This document shows positions 8,320 to 18,483 of a stretch of 64,000 nucleotides of DNA, one piece after another. Position numbers and translations under genes: made by a program. How positions within the stretch are numbered: position 1 is the stretch's first letter; each line of letters begins with the position of its first letter. The notes beneath the pieces are model-generated. The model was not told the origin of the DNA and searched no databases. It saw nothing but the letters and a program-made list of their open reading frames with translations. Source of the stretch: an uncultured Xanthomonas sp. Lineage in GTDB: Bacteria > Pseudomonadota > Gammaproteobacteria > Xanthomonadales > Xanthomonadaceae. The stretch is taken from assembly GCA_943912265.1 (NCBI GenBank), contig CALTTS010000002.1:1-64000 (forward strand). Reading direction: 5' to 3'.

Positions 8320-9027
8320 ATGAACATCGCAAATGACCACATCGTGAAAAGCTACGACGAGGAGCAGCAGCGCCTGGTCGGCGAGATCGTGCGCATGGGC
8401 GAAATGGCCGTCGCCCAGCTGCATGCCGCGCTGGACGTGCTCGACCGCCGCGACGACAACGCCGCGCGCCGGGTGATCGCCAACGACGAGGCCATCGACA
8501 CGCTGGAAAACGCCATCAGCCACGACGTGATGCGCCTGGCGCTGCGCGGGCCGATGGCGCGCGACCTGCGCGAGATCCTGGTCGGCCTGCGCATCCCGGC
8601 CGACATCGAGCGCATCGGCGACTACGCGGCCAACGTGGCCAAGCGCTCCATCGCGCTCAACGCCGCGCCGCCGATGCCGCACACCACCGGCCTGCGCGCG
8701 CTCGGCGAGCTGGCGGCCGAACTGGTCGGCGAGGCGCTGACCGCCTACCGCGACAAGGACGTGGAGCGCGCCCTGCAGGTGCGCGACAACGATGCCCAGC
8801 TCGACGCGCAGTACACCGGCCTGTTCCGCGAGCTGCTCACCTACATGATGGAAGACCCGCGCAACATCACCCCGTGCACGCACCTGCTGTTCATGGCCAA
8901 GAACATCGAGCGCATCGGCGACCATGCCACCAACATCGCCGAGAACGTCTGGTTCCTGATCAACGGCGACCAGCCGCTGCCGCCGCGCGACAAGCGCGAC
9001 GAAACCAGCACCACCGGCAAGGTCTGA
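8320..9027 (+). CDS. phoU: Phosphate signalling complex protein PhoU
   Basis: 235 residues, the usual PhoU length. The start is the ATG at 8320; the open frame extends upstream but without PhoU-like sequence. Two repeated helical PhoU domains are visible, each with the metal-binding E-R-I-G-D motif (DIERIGDYAANVAKR near residue 95 and NIERIGDHATNIAE near residue 200). PhoU holds the PhoR kinase inactive through the Pst transporter when phosphate is sufficient. It is last in the pst cluster but 240 bases from pstB, so it may have its own promoter. Confidence 0.95.
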   Translation: MNIANDHIVKSYDEEQQRLVGEIVRMGEMAVAQLHAALDVLDRRDDNAARRVIANDEAIDTLENAISHDVMRLALRGPMARDLREILVGLRIPADIERIGDYAANVAKRSIALNAAPPMPHTTGLRALGELAAELVGEALTAYRDKDVERALQVRDNDAQLDAQYTGLFRELLTYMMEDPRNITPCTHLLFMAKNIERIGDHATNIAENVWFLINGDQPLPPRDKRDETSTTGKV

Positions 9028-9129
9028 ACCCGCGCCGCGACGCCGCGCCACGGCGTCGCCCCGCCGCCTGAACCCGCGGTGGCCGGCCCCCCCGGCCGCG
9101 GGATGCCGATCTGCTAGGCTGTGCGGCCT

Positions 9130-9762
9130 ATGACCGATACCCCCACTCCGCCGATCGTGCCGATGGCGCGCCGCTTCCGCGGCTTCCTGCCGGTGGTGGT
9201 CGACGTGGAAACCGGCGGCTTCGACTGCACCCGCCACGCGCTGCTCGAGATCGCCGCCGTGCCGATCGACCTGGACGACGACGGTCGCTACACCCTCGGC
9301 GAAACCTCGTGCGCGCACGTCGTGCCCGCCCCCGGGCTGGACATCGACCCGGCCTCGCTGGAAGTCACCGGCATCCGGCTCGACCACCCGTTCCGCCTGG
9401 CCAAGCCGGAGAAGGACGCGCTGGACCACGTGTTCGCGCCGGTGCGCGCGGCGGTGAAGAAGCACGGCTGCCAGCGCGCGATCCTGGTCGGGCACAACGC
9501 CCATTTCGACCTCGGCTTCCTCAATGCCGCGGTCGCGCGCACCGGCCACAAGCGCAATCCGTTCCATCCGTTCAGCGTGTTCGACACCGTGACCATGGCC
9601 GGCATGGCCTACGGCCAGACCGTGCTGGCCCGCGCCGCCGCCGCCGCCGGGCTGGACTGGGACGCCGACGAGGCGCATTCGGCGGTGTACGACGCCGAGC
9701 AGACCGCGCGCCTGTTCTGCCGCATCGCCAACGCCTGGCCGCGCCCGCAGGCGCAGGGCTGA
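9130..9762 (+). CDS. rnt: Ribonuclease T
   Basis: 210 residues. DEDD-family 3'-5' exoribonuclease motifs are all present: ExoI VVDVETGGFD (residues about 24-33), ExoII HNAHFDLGFLN, and ExoIII DEAHSAVYDAEQTA with the catalytic histidine and aspartate. RNase T trims tRNA 3' ends (end turnover) and matures 5S and 23S rRNA. The ATG at 9130 is preferred; a GTG three codons upstream is also in frame. It stands alone between phoU and the convergent diguanylate cyclase locus. Confidence 0.93.
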   Translation: MTDTPTPPIVPMARRFRGFLPVVVDVETGGFDCTRHALLEIAAVPIDLDDDGRYTLGETSCAHVVPAPGLDIDPASLEVTGIRLDHPFRLAKPEKDALDHVFAPVRAAVKKHGCQRAILVGHNAHFDLGFLNAAVARTGHKRNPFHPFSVFDTVTMAGMAYGQTVLARAAAAAGLDWDADEAHSAVYDAEQTARLFCRIANAWPRPQAQG

Positions 9763-9787
9763 AGCCCGCCGCCGGCCGGCCGCCGCG

Positions 9788-12780
9788 CTAGCCGGCCATC
9801 ACCCGGTCGCGGCCGCCGGTCTTGGCCCGGTACAGCGCCGCATCGGCCGCCGCCATCACCGCCGCCGGGTCGGGGTGTTGCGGCCATGCCGCCACGCCGA
9901 TGCTGATGGTCACCGCCAGGCCGGGCGCGATGTCGCCGCAATCGTGCGAACGCACCGCCATGCGCAGCCGTTCGCACACGCCCAGCGCCTGCGCCAGCGC
10001 GGTGTGCGGCATCAGCAGCGCGAACTCCTCGCCGCCCAGCCGCGCCACCGTGTCCATGTCGCGGCCGCAGGCGCGCAGCACGCCGGCGACCGCACGCAGC
10101 GCCTGGTCGCCGACCGCATGCGAGTGCCGGTCGTTGACCTGCTTGAAATGGTCGATGTCGATCATCGCCAGCGACCACGCCTCGCCGCTGCGCACGGAAC
10201 GGGCGAATTCGTGCGCCAGCGCCTCGTCGAAGCGGCGGCGGTTGGGCAGGCCGGTCAGCGGGTCCTCGTGCGCCAGCCGGGCGAAATCCTCGGTCTGCTC
10301 GCGCAGCCGCGACAGCAGGCGCTCCCGCTCCTCGTCGGCGCGCAGCAGGCGCTCGCTCTGCCGCTGCAGGTCCACGGTGCGTTCGTCGACCAGCTGCCGC
10401 AGGCGCGCTTCGTTGCGCCGGTAGCGGGCCATGCGGTCGCGGTACAGGCCCACGGACAGCGCCGCCGCGAACAGGCCCAGCACGATCCAGAAACCGGGCA
10501 TCTGCCACAGCGAAGGCTCCACCACGAAGCGCAGCACCGCTTCGCGCGGATTCCAGCGGCCGTCGGCATTGGCCGCCGACACCCGGAACACGTATTCGCC
10601 CGGCGCCAGCGAGGTGAACTCGGCCAGGCGCTGATCGCCGCGCTCCACCCAGTCGCGGTCGAAGCCGTCCAGCCGGGTGCGGTAGCGGATGCCCTGCGGC
10701 AGCAGGTAGCTCAGGCCCGCGTAGGCGATGGAGAGGCGGCCGACACCGGGCGCGATGCGCAGCCGCGAGGACGGCGCGGCGTCCACCGGCTGCCCGTCCA
10801 GGGTCACCCGTTCGATCACCACCGGCGGCGGCGGCAGCACCCGGAAGCGTGCAAGCCGGTCCGGCTGCACCGTGACCGCGCCGCCGGCGGTGGCGAACCA
10901 CACCGATCCGTCCGGGCGCAGCACCGTGGTCGGCCCGGAGGCGCCGTTGCCCTGCGAGCTGACCATGCCGTCCAGGGTGCCGAACAGGTCCACGCGCAGG
11001 CGCTGCCGGTCGGTGTCGTCGGCCCGGCGCATCAAGGCCGCATAGTCCATCCGCAGCACGCCGCGGTTGCTGCCCAGCCAGGCCGAGCCCTGCCGGTCGA
11101 CCACCATCTGGAACACCGCGTCCACCGGCAGGCCCTGCTCGATGCCGACATGGTCCAGGTGCCGGTCCAGGTAGCGATAACGGACCAACCCGCGGTCAGT
11201 GCTCATCCACATCACGCCCGCAGCGACGTCTTCATACAGGTCCATCACGCTGTGGGCATCGGCCGCGGCCTCCACGTCGATCTTCTCGGCCAGGCCGTCG
11301 TGCCAGAGCACCGCACCTTCGCCTGAGCCCACCCACAACCCGCGCGGCGTGGCGAGCAGTGTGTACACCAGCCCCTTCGGCATGCCCGGCGCATCCAGCG
11401 CATGGGCTCGGCCATCGGCCGTGATCGCGTATACGCCACGCCGCGTGCCCATCCACACCGTACCGTCGGCGGCGCGGTGGCCAGCGAGCGGACGTGGCCG
11501 CCGGGCAGGCCCAGTGCCTGCCCGTAACGCACCGGCACCCGGCCCTCGCGCAGGCGGATCAGGTCGTCGCCGTAGGTGCCTACCCAGATGTCGCCGTCGG
11601 TGCCCTCGGCCAGGGCCATCACCGACAGGCCCTTGCCCGGGTCATCGCGGTCCAGCGCCACGCGGGTCATGCGCCGGTCCGGCAGCATCCGGTTCAGGCC
11701 GTTGTTGCCGCCGATCCACAGGCTGCCGTCGCGCGCCGGCAGCAGCGCGCGGACGTAGTTGCCCGCCAGCCCGTCCTCGCGCGTGTAACTGCTGAACAGC
11801 GTCTCGCGCAGGCGGTATAGGCCGCCGTTCACGCCCACCCACAGGCTGTTCTCGCGGTCCTGGAACAGCGCGGTGATCCGCCCCTCGGGCAGGCCGCGGC
11901 GGGCGTCGATCCATTCCATGCCGTGCTCGCCGATGCGCAGCAGGCCCTGGTTGTCGGTGCCCATCCACAGGTCGCCGTGGTCGTCGCGCAGCATCACCCC
12001 GAAACGATGGACGTCGGCCACGTGGCGCACCCGCTGGAAACGCCCGCCCTGCAGCCGGTAGATGTCGCCGCCGGACGTCAGCCAGATCTGCCCGGCGCCG
12101 TCGCTGTACGGCGACACCACCCCGGCCGGGGCGCCGAGGCCGGCGCCGGCGTCGTGCAGGCCATCGGCATCCACCCGGTACAGCCCGGTGAGCGTGCCCA
12201 GCCACAGGCGGCGATCGTGGCCGATGGCGAAATGCAGGCCGGTCAGCGCCGGCACGTTGTCCGGCAGCGGCAGGCGCCGGAACGCGCCGCCGGCATCGAG
12301 CAGGCCCACGCCCATGCGCTCGAAGGCCACCCAGGTGCGCCCGTCCCGGTCGCGCACCAGCGCGGTGATGCCGGCCCGCGGCAGCCCGTCCGCGCCGCCC
12401 CAGAAACGCCAGCGCCCGTCGGCATCGCGGCGACCGAGGTTGCCGCGGGTGTCGCCGGTCCACAGGTTGCCTTCGGCATCGGCATGCAGCGCGGAAATCG
12501 CGCTGTCCGGCAGGGCCGGCGTCGAAGTGCGCGACAGCGTGGCAAAGCCCATGCCGTTGTAGCGCGCCAGCCCTTCCCAGGTGCCGAACCACAGATACCC
12601 GTCGCGGGTCTGGGCGATGTCCAGCACCGCGTTGTGCGGCAGCCCCTGGCTGGTGGTCCAGGTGTCGTGGGCGTATTCGGCCAGCGCCGGGGAAGCGGCG
12701 AACGCATCGCGCACGGCGACGAGCGCCAGGGCCGCGAGCACGCACGCGGCCCACGCACGCCGGAGCCGGCCGCGCATCAT
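9788..12780 (-). pseudogene. Beta-propeller sensor diguanylate cyclase, interrupted by one frameshift
   Basis: Two overlapping reading frames form one protein of about 996 residues. The 5' part (from 12780) has a signal peptide and two-component-regulator propeller repeats (W-T-T-S-Q-G-L-P-H-N, DGYLWFGTWEGLARYNG). The 3' part completes the propeller, then has a Y_Y_Y domain, one membrane helix (residues near 10500 on the DNA), a short coiled coil and a GGDEF domain with DPLTGLPNRRRFDEAL and the active RLGGEEF loop. The frame changes between about 11465 and 11475, inside a GC-only run. The total length is 2 modulo 3, so one lost base restores LATA-x-ADGTVWMGT. If intact it would sense a periplasmic signal and make cyclic di-GMP. 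A sequencing error is as likely as a real mutation. Confidence 0.85.
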
Positions 12781-13030
12781 CCGCCCCTGTCCCCCGACGA
12801 TAGCCCCACCAGCCGCCCCCAGCGCAGTCGAATCGCGCCATTATCGCCCAGCCACGCGGCCATCGGCGTCCCGCCCGGCGTCGAGCGCATTGCCGGTGCC
12901 GCCTCGGCCACGCAGACACCCTCTGCCGCACCGCGCACGCATGCCTGCATCGGCAGACAGAGGCCGGCCGCACCCCGCCGGCCCGGCCTGCACCCGGCGG
13001 ATACCCGGGCGGAGGCTAGACTGCCCACCG

Positions 13031-14335
13031 ATGGACGACACCCATTCCGCTTCCGCCGGACACGACCCGCGGCGCCTGCGCCTGCGCCGGATGCAGGCCC
13101 TCGCGCTGGCTTTGCTGCTGGCGATGCTGGCCGGCTTCCTGCTGGCCCACGCGCAGGGCAACCGCGGCGTGTGGGCGTGGGTCGGCGCGTTCTGCGAGGC
13201 CGGCACGGTCGGCGCGCTGGCCGACTGGTTCGCGGTGACCGCGCTGTTCCGCCGCCCGCTCGGCCTGCCGATCCCGCACACCGCCATCGTGCCGCGCAAC
13301 AAGGCGCGCATCGGCGACAGCCTCGGCAACTTCGTGCGCGACCACTTCCTCGAACCGCAGGCCCTGCTCGACAAGCTGCGCACCTTCGACCCGGCCAGCC
13401 GCCTCGGCCAGTGGCTGACGCAGCCGGAGCGCGCGGCCATGCTCGCCGGCCTGATGCGCGGCTGGGTGCTGCAGGCGCTGGACCTGCTCGACGAGGACGC
13501 CGTGCGCCGCAACATCCAGGCCTTGGTCAACGAACGCCTGCGCCAGTGGAACGCGGCCGGCACCGCCGCCGACGTGCTCGACCTGCTCACCCGCGACGGC
13601 CGCCACCAGGCGCTGTTCGACGAGGCCCTGCAGCGGCTGGCGCGCTGGCTGGACGAGCCGGCGATCAAGCAGCGCGTGGCCACGCTGATGGTCGGCTACG
13701 CGCGCCGCGAGTGGCCGCGCCTGGTCGGCACGGTGGACTGGGTGAAGCCGGTGGACGACATCGCCGGCTCGCTGGCCGAGCGCCTGGCCCACGCCCTGCT
13801 GGACGAGCTGGACGCGGTGCTGTCCCAGCCGGAGCACCCGCTGCGCCGGGATTACGAACGCTGGCTCGGCGACTACCTGCGGCGCCTGCGCGAAGACCCG
13901 GCGCTGGCCGAACGGATCGACGCGATCAAGCAGCGCCTGATCGACCACCCCGGCATGCAGGACTACGTGCGCGACACCTGGGACCAGGTCCGCGCCGCGC
14001 TGCGCGCCGACCTGATGCGCGAGGACGGCGCCGTGGCCGCGCACCTGCGCCATGCCTTGTCGGGCATCGGCGAATCCCTGCAGCGCGACGCGGCCCTGCG
14101 CGGGGCGCTGAACCAGCACCTGCTGGCCGGTGCCGAGCGCATCGCCGGGCGCATCGGCGAGGGCGCCGCCCGGCACATCGCGCAGACGGTGAAGCAATGG
14201 GACGACCGCCGCCTGATCGAGCAACTGGAGCTGGCCTTCGGCCGCGACCTGCAGTTCATCCGCTTCAACGGCACCCTGGTCGGCGGCCTGATCGGCCTGG
14301 CCCTGCACGCGCTGACCACGCTGCTGGCGAAATGA
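13031..14335 (+). CDS. DUF445 family membrane protein
   Basis: 434 residues. An N-terminal membrane helix (LALALLLAMLAGFLLAHA, residues about 22-40) is followed by the conserved DUF445 block AFCEAGTVGALADWFAVTALFRRPLGLPIPHTAIVP. A long charged helical middle follows, and a second membrane helix lies at the very C-terminus (LVGGLIGLALHALTTLL). This YjiN-like architecture suggests a protein anchored at both ends with a large helical domain; its function is unknown. The ATG at 13031 begins the family homology. The long upstream open frame is a G+C artefact. Confidence 0.85.
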   Translation: MDDTHSASAGHDPRRLRLRRMQALALALLLAMLAGFLLAHAQGNRGVWAWVGAFCEAGTVGALADWFAVTALFRRPLGLPIPHTAIVPRNKARIGDSLGNFVRDHFLEPQALLDKLRTFDPASRLGQWLTQPERAAMLAGLMRGWVLQALDLLDEDAVRRNIQALVNERLRQWNAAGTAADVLDLLTRDGRHQALFDEALQRLARWLDEPAIKQRVATLMVGYARREWPRLVGTVDWVKPVDDIAGSLAERLAHALLDELDAVLSQPEHPLRRDYERWLGDYLRRLREDPALAERIDAIKQRLIDHPGMQDYVRDTWDQVRAALRADLMREDGAVAAHLRHALSGIGESLQRDAALRGALNQHLLAGAERIAGRIGEGAARHIAQTVKQWDDRRLIEQLELAFGRDLQFIRFNGTLVGGLIGLALHALTTLLAK

Positions 14336-14593
14336 GGGCTGAACCGGCCGGCCCGCCCTTGATCCGGCGCAATGCCGGGCGCAGGCGGACGTGAATAATC
14401 GGTCGCGATGCCGGGCAGCCGTGGATCGGATGGTTCCATCCGCGGCAACGCCGCCGTCATTGCGATGAGGCAAGCTGCCCCCACTTCGATGGAAGCGGCA
14501 GGACCGCCCGCCCCGTCGATACCCGCGCCAGCCCGTGCCGCATCCGGCCAACGCGAGCCTCCATCACTGGTCACCAGCACAAGGAGTCAAGAC

Positions 14594-15985
14594 ATGTCGT
14601 ATGCCACCACCAATCCCTTCACCGGCGAAGTCGTGAAGACCTTCCCCAATGCCACCGATGCCGAGGTCGCGCAGACGCTCGACAAGGCCCAGGCGATGTT
14701 CGAGACCTGGAAGGACACCGCCATCGCCGAGCGCGTGAAGGTGCTGCAGAAGGCGGCCGACCTGCTGCGCAAGAGCCACACCGAATACGCCAAGCTGCTG
14801 ACCCTGGAAATGGGCAAGGTGATCGGCGAGGCCGAGGCCGAGGTCGAGCTGTCCGCGCAGATCCTCGAGTATTACGTCGGCAACGCCGAGACGCTGCTGG
14901 CCCCGGAGAAGCTGCCGAGCAAGCACCCGTCCTACACCGACAACTGGGTCGAGCACGTGCCGCAGGGCATCCTGCTGGCGATCGAGCCGTGGAACTTCCC
15001 GTACTACCAGATCGTCCGCATCGCCGCGCCGCAGCTGGCGGCCGGCAACGTGATCATCCTCAAGCACGCCTCCAACGTGCCGCAGTGCGCGGCCGCGTTC
15101 GAGAAGCTGTTCCGCGAGGCCGGGCTGCCGGAAGGCGGCTTCACCAACCTGTACGCCACCCGCGACCAGATCAAGGCGATCATCGAGGACCCGCGCGTGC
15201 AGGGCGTGGCCCTGACCGGCTCGGAAGGCGCCGGCGCCGTGGTCGCCGCGCAGGCCGGCAACGCGCTGAAGAAGTCCACGATGGAACTCGGCGGCGCCGA
15301 CGCCTTCGTGGTGCTGGCCGACGCCGACCTGGACAAGACCGTGCAGTGGGCGGTCACCGGCCGCCACTGGAACGCCGGCCAGGTGTGCTGCTCGTCCAAG
15401 CGCATCATCGTGGTCGACGAGGTCTACGACGCCTTCCTCGAGAAGTACAAGGCCGGCGTGGCCAAGCTGAAGGCCGGCGACCCGCTGGACCCGTCCACCA
15501 CGCTGGCGCCGCTGTCCTCGCAGGGCGCGGTGGACGACCTGAAGAAGCAGGTCGAGCAGGCGGTCGCGCACGGCGCCAAGGCCGAGGTCATCGGCGCGGA
15601 AGTGCCGGCCAAGGGCGCGTTCTTCCGTCCGACCCTGCTGAGCAACGTGACCGACGACAACCCGGCCCACTACTGGGAGTTCTTCGGCCCGGTCTCGCAG
15701 GTGATCCGCGCCAAGGACGAGGCCGAGGCCATCCGCATCGCCAACGACTCGCCGTTCGGCCTCGGCGGCTCGGTGTTCACCCGCGACATCAAGCACGGCG
15801 TCGAAGTGGCGCAGAAGATCTCCACCGGCATGGTCTACATCAACCATCCCACCGGCGTGGCGGCGGACCTGCCGTTCGGCGGCGTGCGCCGCTCCGGCTA
15901 CGGCCGCGAACTGGTCGGGCTGGGCATCAAGGAGTTCGTCAACCACAAGCTGATCGCCGTGACCGACATCGACGGCGCGTTCTGA
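14594..15985 (+). CDS. NAD(P)-dependent aldehyde dehydrogenase, succinate-semialdehyde type
   Basis: 463 residues. The start follows a perfect AAGGAG eight bases upstream. Aldehyde dehydrogenase motifs are AIEPWNFPYYQ, the Rossmann GSEGAGAVVAAQAG, the general base in MELGGAD, and the nucleophilic cysteine in NAGQVCCSSKR. The late block FGPVSQVIRAKDEAEAIRIANDSPFGLGGSVF is also seen. Length and sequence best match Sad/YneI-type succinate-semialdehyde dehydrogenases, which oxidise the aldehyde to succinate in GABA breakdown, but related enzymes use other aldehydes. It is monocistronic with its own terminator. Confidence 0.88.
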   Translation: MSYATTNPFTGEVVKTFPNATDAEVAQTLDKAQAMFETWKDTAIAERVKVLQKAADLLRKSHTEYAKLLTLEMGKVIGEAEAEVELSAQILEYYVGNAETLLAPEKLPSKHPSYTDNWVEHVPQGILLAIEPWNFPYYQIVRIAAPQLAAGNVIILKHASNVPQCAAAFEKLFREAGLPEGGFTNLYATRDQIKAIIEDPRVQGVALTGSEGAGAVVAAQAGNALKKSTMELGGADAFVVLADADLDKTVQWAVTGRHWNAGQVCCSSKRIIVVDEVYDAFLEKYKAGVAKLKAGDPLDPSTTLAPLSSQGAVDDLKKQVEQAVAHGAKAEVIGAEVPAKGAFFRPTLLSNVTDDNPAHYWEFFGPVSQVIRAKDEAEAIRIANDSPFGLGGSVFTRDIKHGVEVAQKISTGMVYINHPTGVAADLPFGGVRRSGYGRELVGLGIKEFVNHKLIAVTDIDGAF

Positions 15986-16013
15986 TCCCGCGTCCGGCAA
16001 GCCCGGAAGCGCC

Positions 16014-16042
16014 AAGCCCCGCGTGCGAACGCGGGGCTTTTT
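16014..16042 (+). terminator. Intrinsic terminator after aldehyde dehydrogenase
   Basis: The 10-bp stem AAGCCCCGCG / CGCGGGGCTT has loop TGCGAA and is followed by TTTTT. Confidence 0.9.
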
Positions 16043-16099
16043 CGTTGCGCCGGGAAAACCGTCGCCGGCACCGCCATCGTCCGGCGCGGGCGGCCCGCC

Positions 16100-16366
16100 T
16101 CAGCGCAGCTGGCTGTCCTTGCTGCCGCGCCGGTTGTAGCCGCTGTGCGCGTGCTCGGCGGCATCGCGCGCCTGCTGGCAGGCCACGCACAGGCGCACGC
16201 CCGGCACCGCCCTGCGCCGCGCCTCGGGGATCGGCGCATCGCACTCCTCGCAGCGCTCCAGCCCCGGCCCGTCGGCCAGCCTGCTGCGCGCGCGCTTCAC
16301 CGCGTCCTCCACGGTCGCGTCGATCTGGTCCTGCACCGCCCCGTCGCCGGCCCATCCGGTCGCCAT
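16100..16366 (-). CDS. DksA/TraR-type zinc-finger protein
   Basis: 88 residues. It starts at the ATG at 16366, which has GGAGG seven bases upstream. The short helical N-terminus holds aspartates (QDQIDATVEDAV), and a four-cysteine zinc finger CEEC...CVAC follows (residues about 42-66). A basic tail completes it. It lacks the long coiled coil of full DksA and resembles the small TraR/YbiI class, which can bind the RNA polymerase secondary channel and modulate initiation. Its regulatory targets are unknown. Confidence 0.85.
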   Translation of the reverse strand: MATGWAGDGAVQDQIDATVEDAVKRARSRLADGPGLERCEECDAPIPEARRRAVPGVRLCVACQQARDAAEHAHSGYNRRGSKDSQLR

Positions 16367-16727
16367 GTCCGCACCCTCCGCTTGTTGCCGTTCCGTCCGG
16401 CACCTGCCGGAGGATATGGGGCATTTCCCCTTTGCAATCAAGCGTCAAGCCGAATCCGGCCGCGCCCCGCCCCGATCCGCCGCGCCGGCTCTGCTGCCCG
16501 CGGGCGGATGCAAGGCGTGCCGGCCGGCGGCGGGCAAGGCACCGCGCCCCCCGCACGAGCGAAGCGGCGCTGCGCGGCCAGCGCGGCGCCCTTCCGATAC
16601 GTGACCGCGGACGATGCCGGCGGTGTTCCTGGTCAGGGCCGCACCTGCCGGATCGCGGTACCTCCGCGCGGCGGCCGCCGAAGGCGCGGGCCGTCGCGCC
16701 AGACGCGCATCGCGGCCCGTTCGCCCA
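16367..16727. other. Non-coding gap
   Basis: 361 bases lie between the DksA-like start and the metallopeptidase stop. A TTGA-containing stretch on the minus strand could hold the DksA-like promoter, but no well-spaced pair of hexamers is evident. No conserved coding frame or repeat was recognised. Confidence 0.4.
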
Positions 16728-17915
16728 TCAGGCCGCCGTGCCGATGGCCTGCCGGGCGTCGGCCACCACCAGATGGATGAAGTGCAGCTTGCGCACCACC
16801 TCGGCCGACATCACGAACGGATACAGGTCGTTGACGCCCATGCTGCGCGCCAGCTCGTTCATCACCCCGGTCAGGCGCACCCAGTCGTTGACGGCGTCCA
16901 GGAACGCCCCGGCACCGGCCACGTCGGTCCGGTACAGGACGTCCGGACCGAACGGCTGGTAATCCTCGGTCTGGGCCAGGGCCAGGCCGAAATCATTGGC
17001 CGTGGCGATGGTGTCGTTGATGTGCAGGTAATGCGCCCAGGTTTCGGCCCAGTCCTCCCACGGATGCATCGTCGCGTAGGCGCTGATGAAATGCAGCGGC
17101 CAGTCCGCCGGCGCCCCCTGCTCGTAATGCCGCTGCAGGGCCTGCCCGTAGTCGGCGCGTTCGTCGCCGAACAGCGCGCGGAACGGTTCCAGCCATGAAC
17201 TGGCGGCCACCAGACGGTCCCAGTAGTAGTGGCCGATCTCGTGGCGCAAATGGCCCAGCAGGGTGCGATACGGCTCGTGCATCGCCGCGCGGGCCTTCTC
17301 GCGCACGGCGTCGTCGGCCTCGGCGACGTTGAGCGTGATCAGGCCGTCGTCGTGGCCGGTCAGCACGCGCGGCCCGCCCGGCTGGTCCGCGAGGAAATCG
17401 AACACCACGCCCCGCGCCGGGTCCTCGTCCAGTTTCGAGCGGAACGGCAGCCCCATCGCGAGCAGGGCCGAAACCAGCCGGCGCTTGGCCAGTTCGATCT
17501 TTCCCCACTGCCCGGCACGCACGGGATCGGACAGGTCCGGGATGGTGCGGTTGACCGCGCAGGCCACGCACAGGGTCCGGTGCGCCAGCGGCTGCCCGTC
17601 CGGGCCGTGCGGCATGACCGCCGCATCCTGCGGCAGCAGCCAGTTGCAGGCCGCCGCCGTGCCGGCATTGGCGCAACGTTTGTACGGGCGGCCTGCGCAG
17701 GCCTTGTCGGCGGCCAGCCACGTGCCGGCCTCGTTGCCCGGGTCGAGGGTGACGATGTCGCCGATCACCGGGTCGAAACCAAGCTCGCTGCCGCAGTTCA
17801 GGCACTGCGAATTGCGGAAGAACACCGGCCGGCCGCAGCGGCACTGGAACGTGCGGTGCAAGGCCGGTTCGAGATCGGCGATCGGGCGTTCGGCATCCAT
17901 GTCCATCGACGGCAA
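16728..17915 (-). CDS. Zinc-ribbon plus putative zinc metallopeptidase (Peptidase_Mx-like)
   Basis: 395 residues. The N-terminal zinc ribbon has CRC and CLNC pairs (residues about 25-42), and more cysteines occur in CANAG and CVAC. The catalytic-looking helix LGHLRHEIGHYYWDRLV holds the HExxH motif near residue 240. Conserved EDWAETWAHYLHINDT follows and probably contributes the third zinc ligand. This matches a family annotated only as putative zinc-binding metallopeptidase; its substrate and role are unknown. No signal peptide is visible, so it is cytoplasmic. ATG codons at 17915 and 17906 are both possible starts. Confidence 0.8.
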   Translation of the reverse strand: MPSMDMDAERPIADLEPALHRTFQCRCGRPVFFRNSQCLNCGSELGFDPVIGDIVTLDPGNEAGTWLAADKACAGRPYKRCANAGTAAACNWLLPQDAAVMPHGPDGQPLAHRTLCVACAVNRTIPDLSDPVRAGQWGKIELAKRRLVSALLAMGLPFRSKLDEDPARGVVFDFLADQPGGPRVLTGHDDGLITLNVAEADDAVREKARAAMHEPYRTLLGHLRHEIGHYYWDRLVAASSWLEPFRALFGDERADYGQALQRHYEQGAPADWPLHFISAYATMHPWEDWAETWAHYLHINDTIATANDFGLALAQTEDYQPFGPDVLYRTDVAGAGAFLDAVNDWVRLTGVMNELARSMGVNDLYPFVMSAEVVRKLHFIHLVVADARQAIGTAA

Positions 17916-18066
17916 CCCAGCGGGAGAAGCCGGGATTGTCCCGCACCGGCGTCAGCGTCATGCGAAGCCCCGGCCCCGCTTTGTCCGCCGTCGTGGCAGG
18001 ATCGTCGCGCCACGGCCACTCCACCGGCCGCGACGCATCCTCCATCGACGCACACCGGGGCAGGCC

Positions 18067-18447
18067 ATGAAACGCGTGACGGGAATCGGCGGCATCTTCT
18101 TCAAGGCCCGCGACCCGGCGGCGCTCGGCGCCTGGTACCGGGATCATCTCGGCCTCGACGTGACCGAGTGGGGCGGCGCCGTCTTCGACTGGGGCGGCGA
18201 CGGCAGCGAGCCGGGCATGACGATCTGGAGCCCGTTCGCGGCCGATACCGACTACATGGCGCCAGGCACGGCGCCCTTCATGGTCAACTTCCGCGTCGCC
18301 GACCTGGAGGCCTTGCTCGCGGCGCTCAAGGCCGAAGGCTGCAACGTGGTGGACCGGACCGAAACCTCCGAGCACGGCCGGTTCGGCTGGGTGATCGACC
18401 CGGAAGGCAACAAGGTGGAGTTGTGGCAGCCACCGGCCCGGGCGTGA
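18067..18447 (+). CDS. VOC (glyoxalase/bleomycin resistance fold) family protein
   Basis: 126 residues. The VOC beta-alpha-beta-beta-beta pattern is readable: GIFFKARDPAALGAWYRDHLGL at the start, VNFRVADLEALLAALKAEGC for the second module, and FGWVIDPEGNKVELWQP at the end. Metal-ligand positions such as the final glutamate of KVELW are retained. Members range from lyases to binding proteins, so no substrate is assigned. It is convergent with rlmKL and has no obvious operon partner. Confidence 0.82.
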   Translation: MKRVTGIGGIFFKARDPAALGAWYRDHLGLDVTEWGGAVFDWGGDGSEPGMTIWSPFAADTDYMAPGTAPFMVNFRVADLEALLAALKAEGCNVVDRTETSEHGRFGWVIDPEGNKVELWQPPARA

Positions 18448-18483
18448 TGCCCGGCGTCGGCGCCGCGCTCGGCCGACGCGGGC

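Noticed and set aside
12581..13030. 150-residue N-terminal extension of the DUF445 protein
   Set aside because: It overlaps the divergent cyclase gene and is compositionally random; the ATG at 13031 begins the membrane helix region typical of the family.
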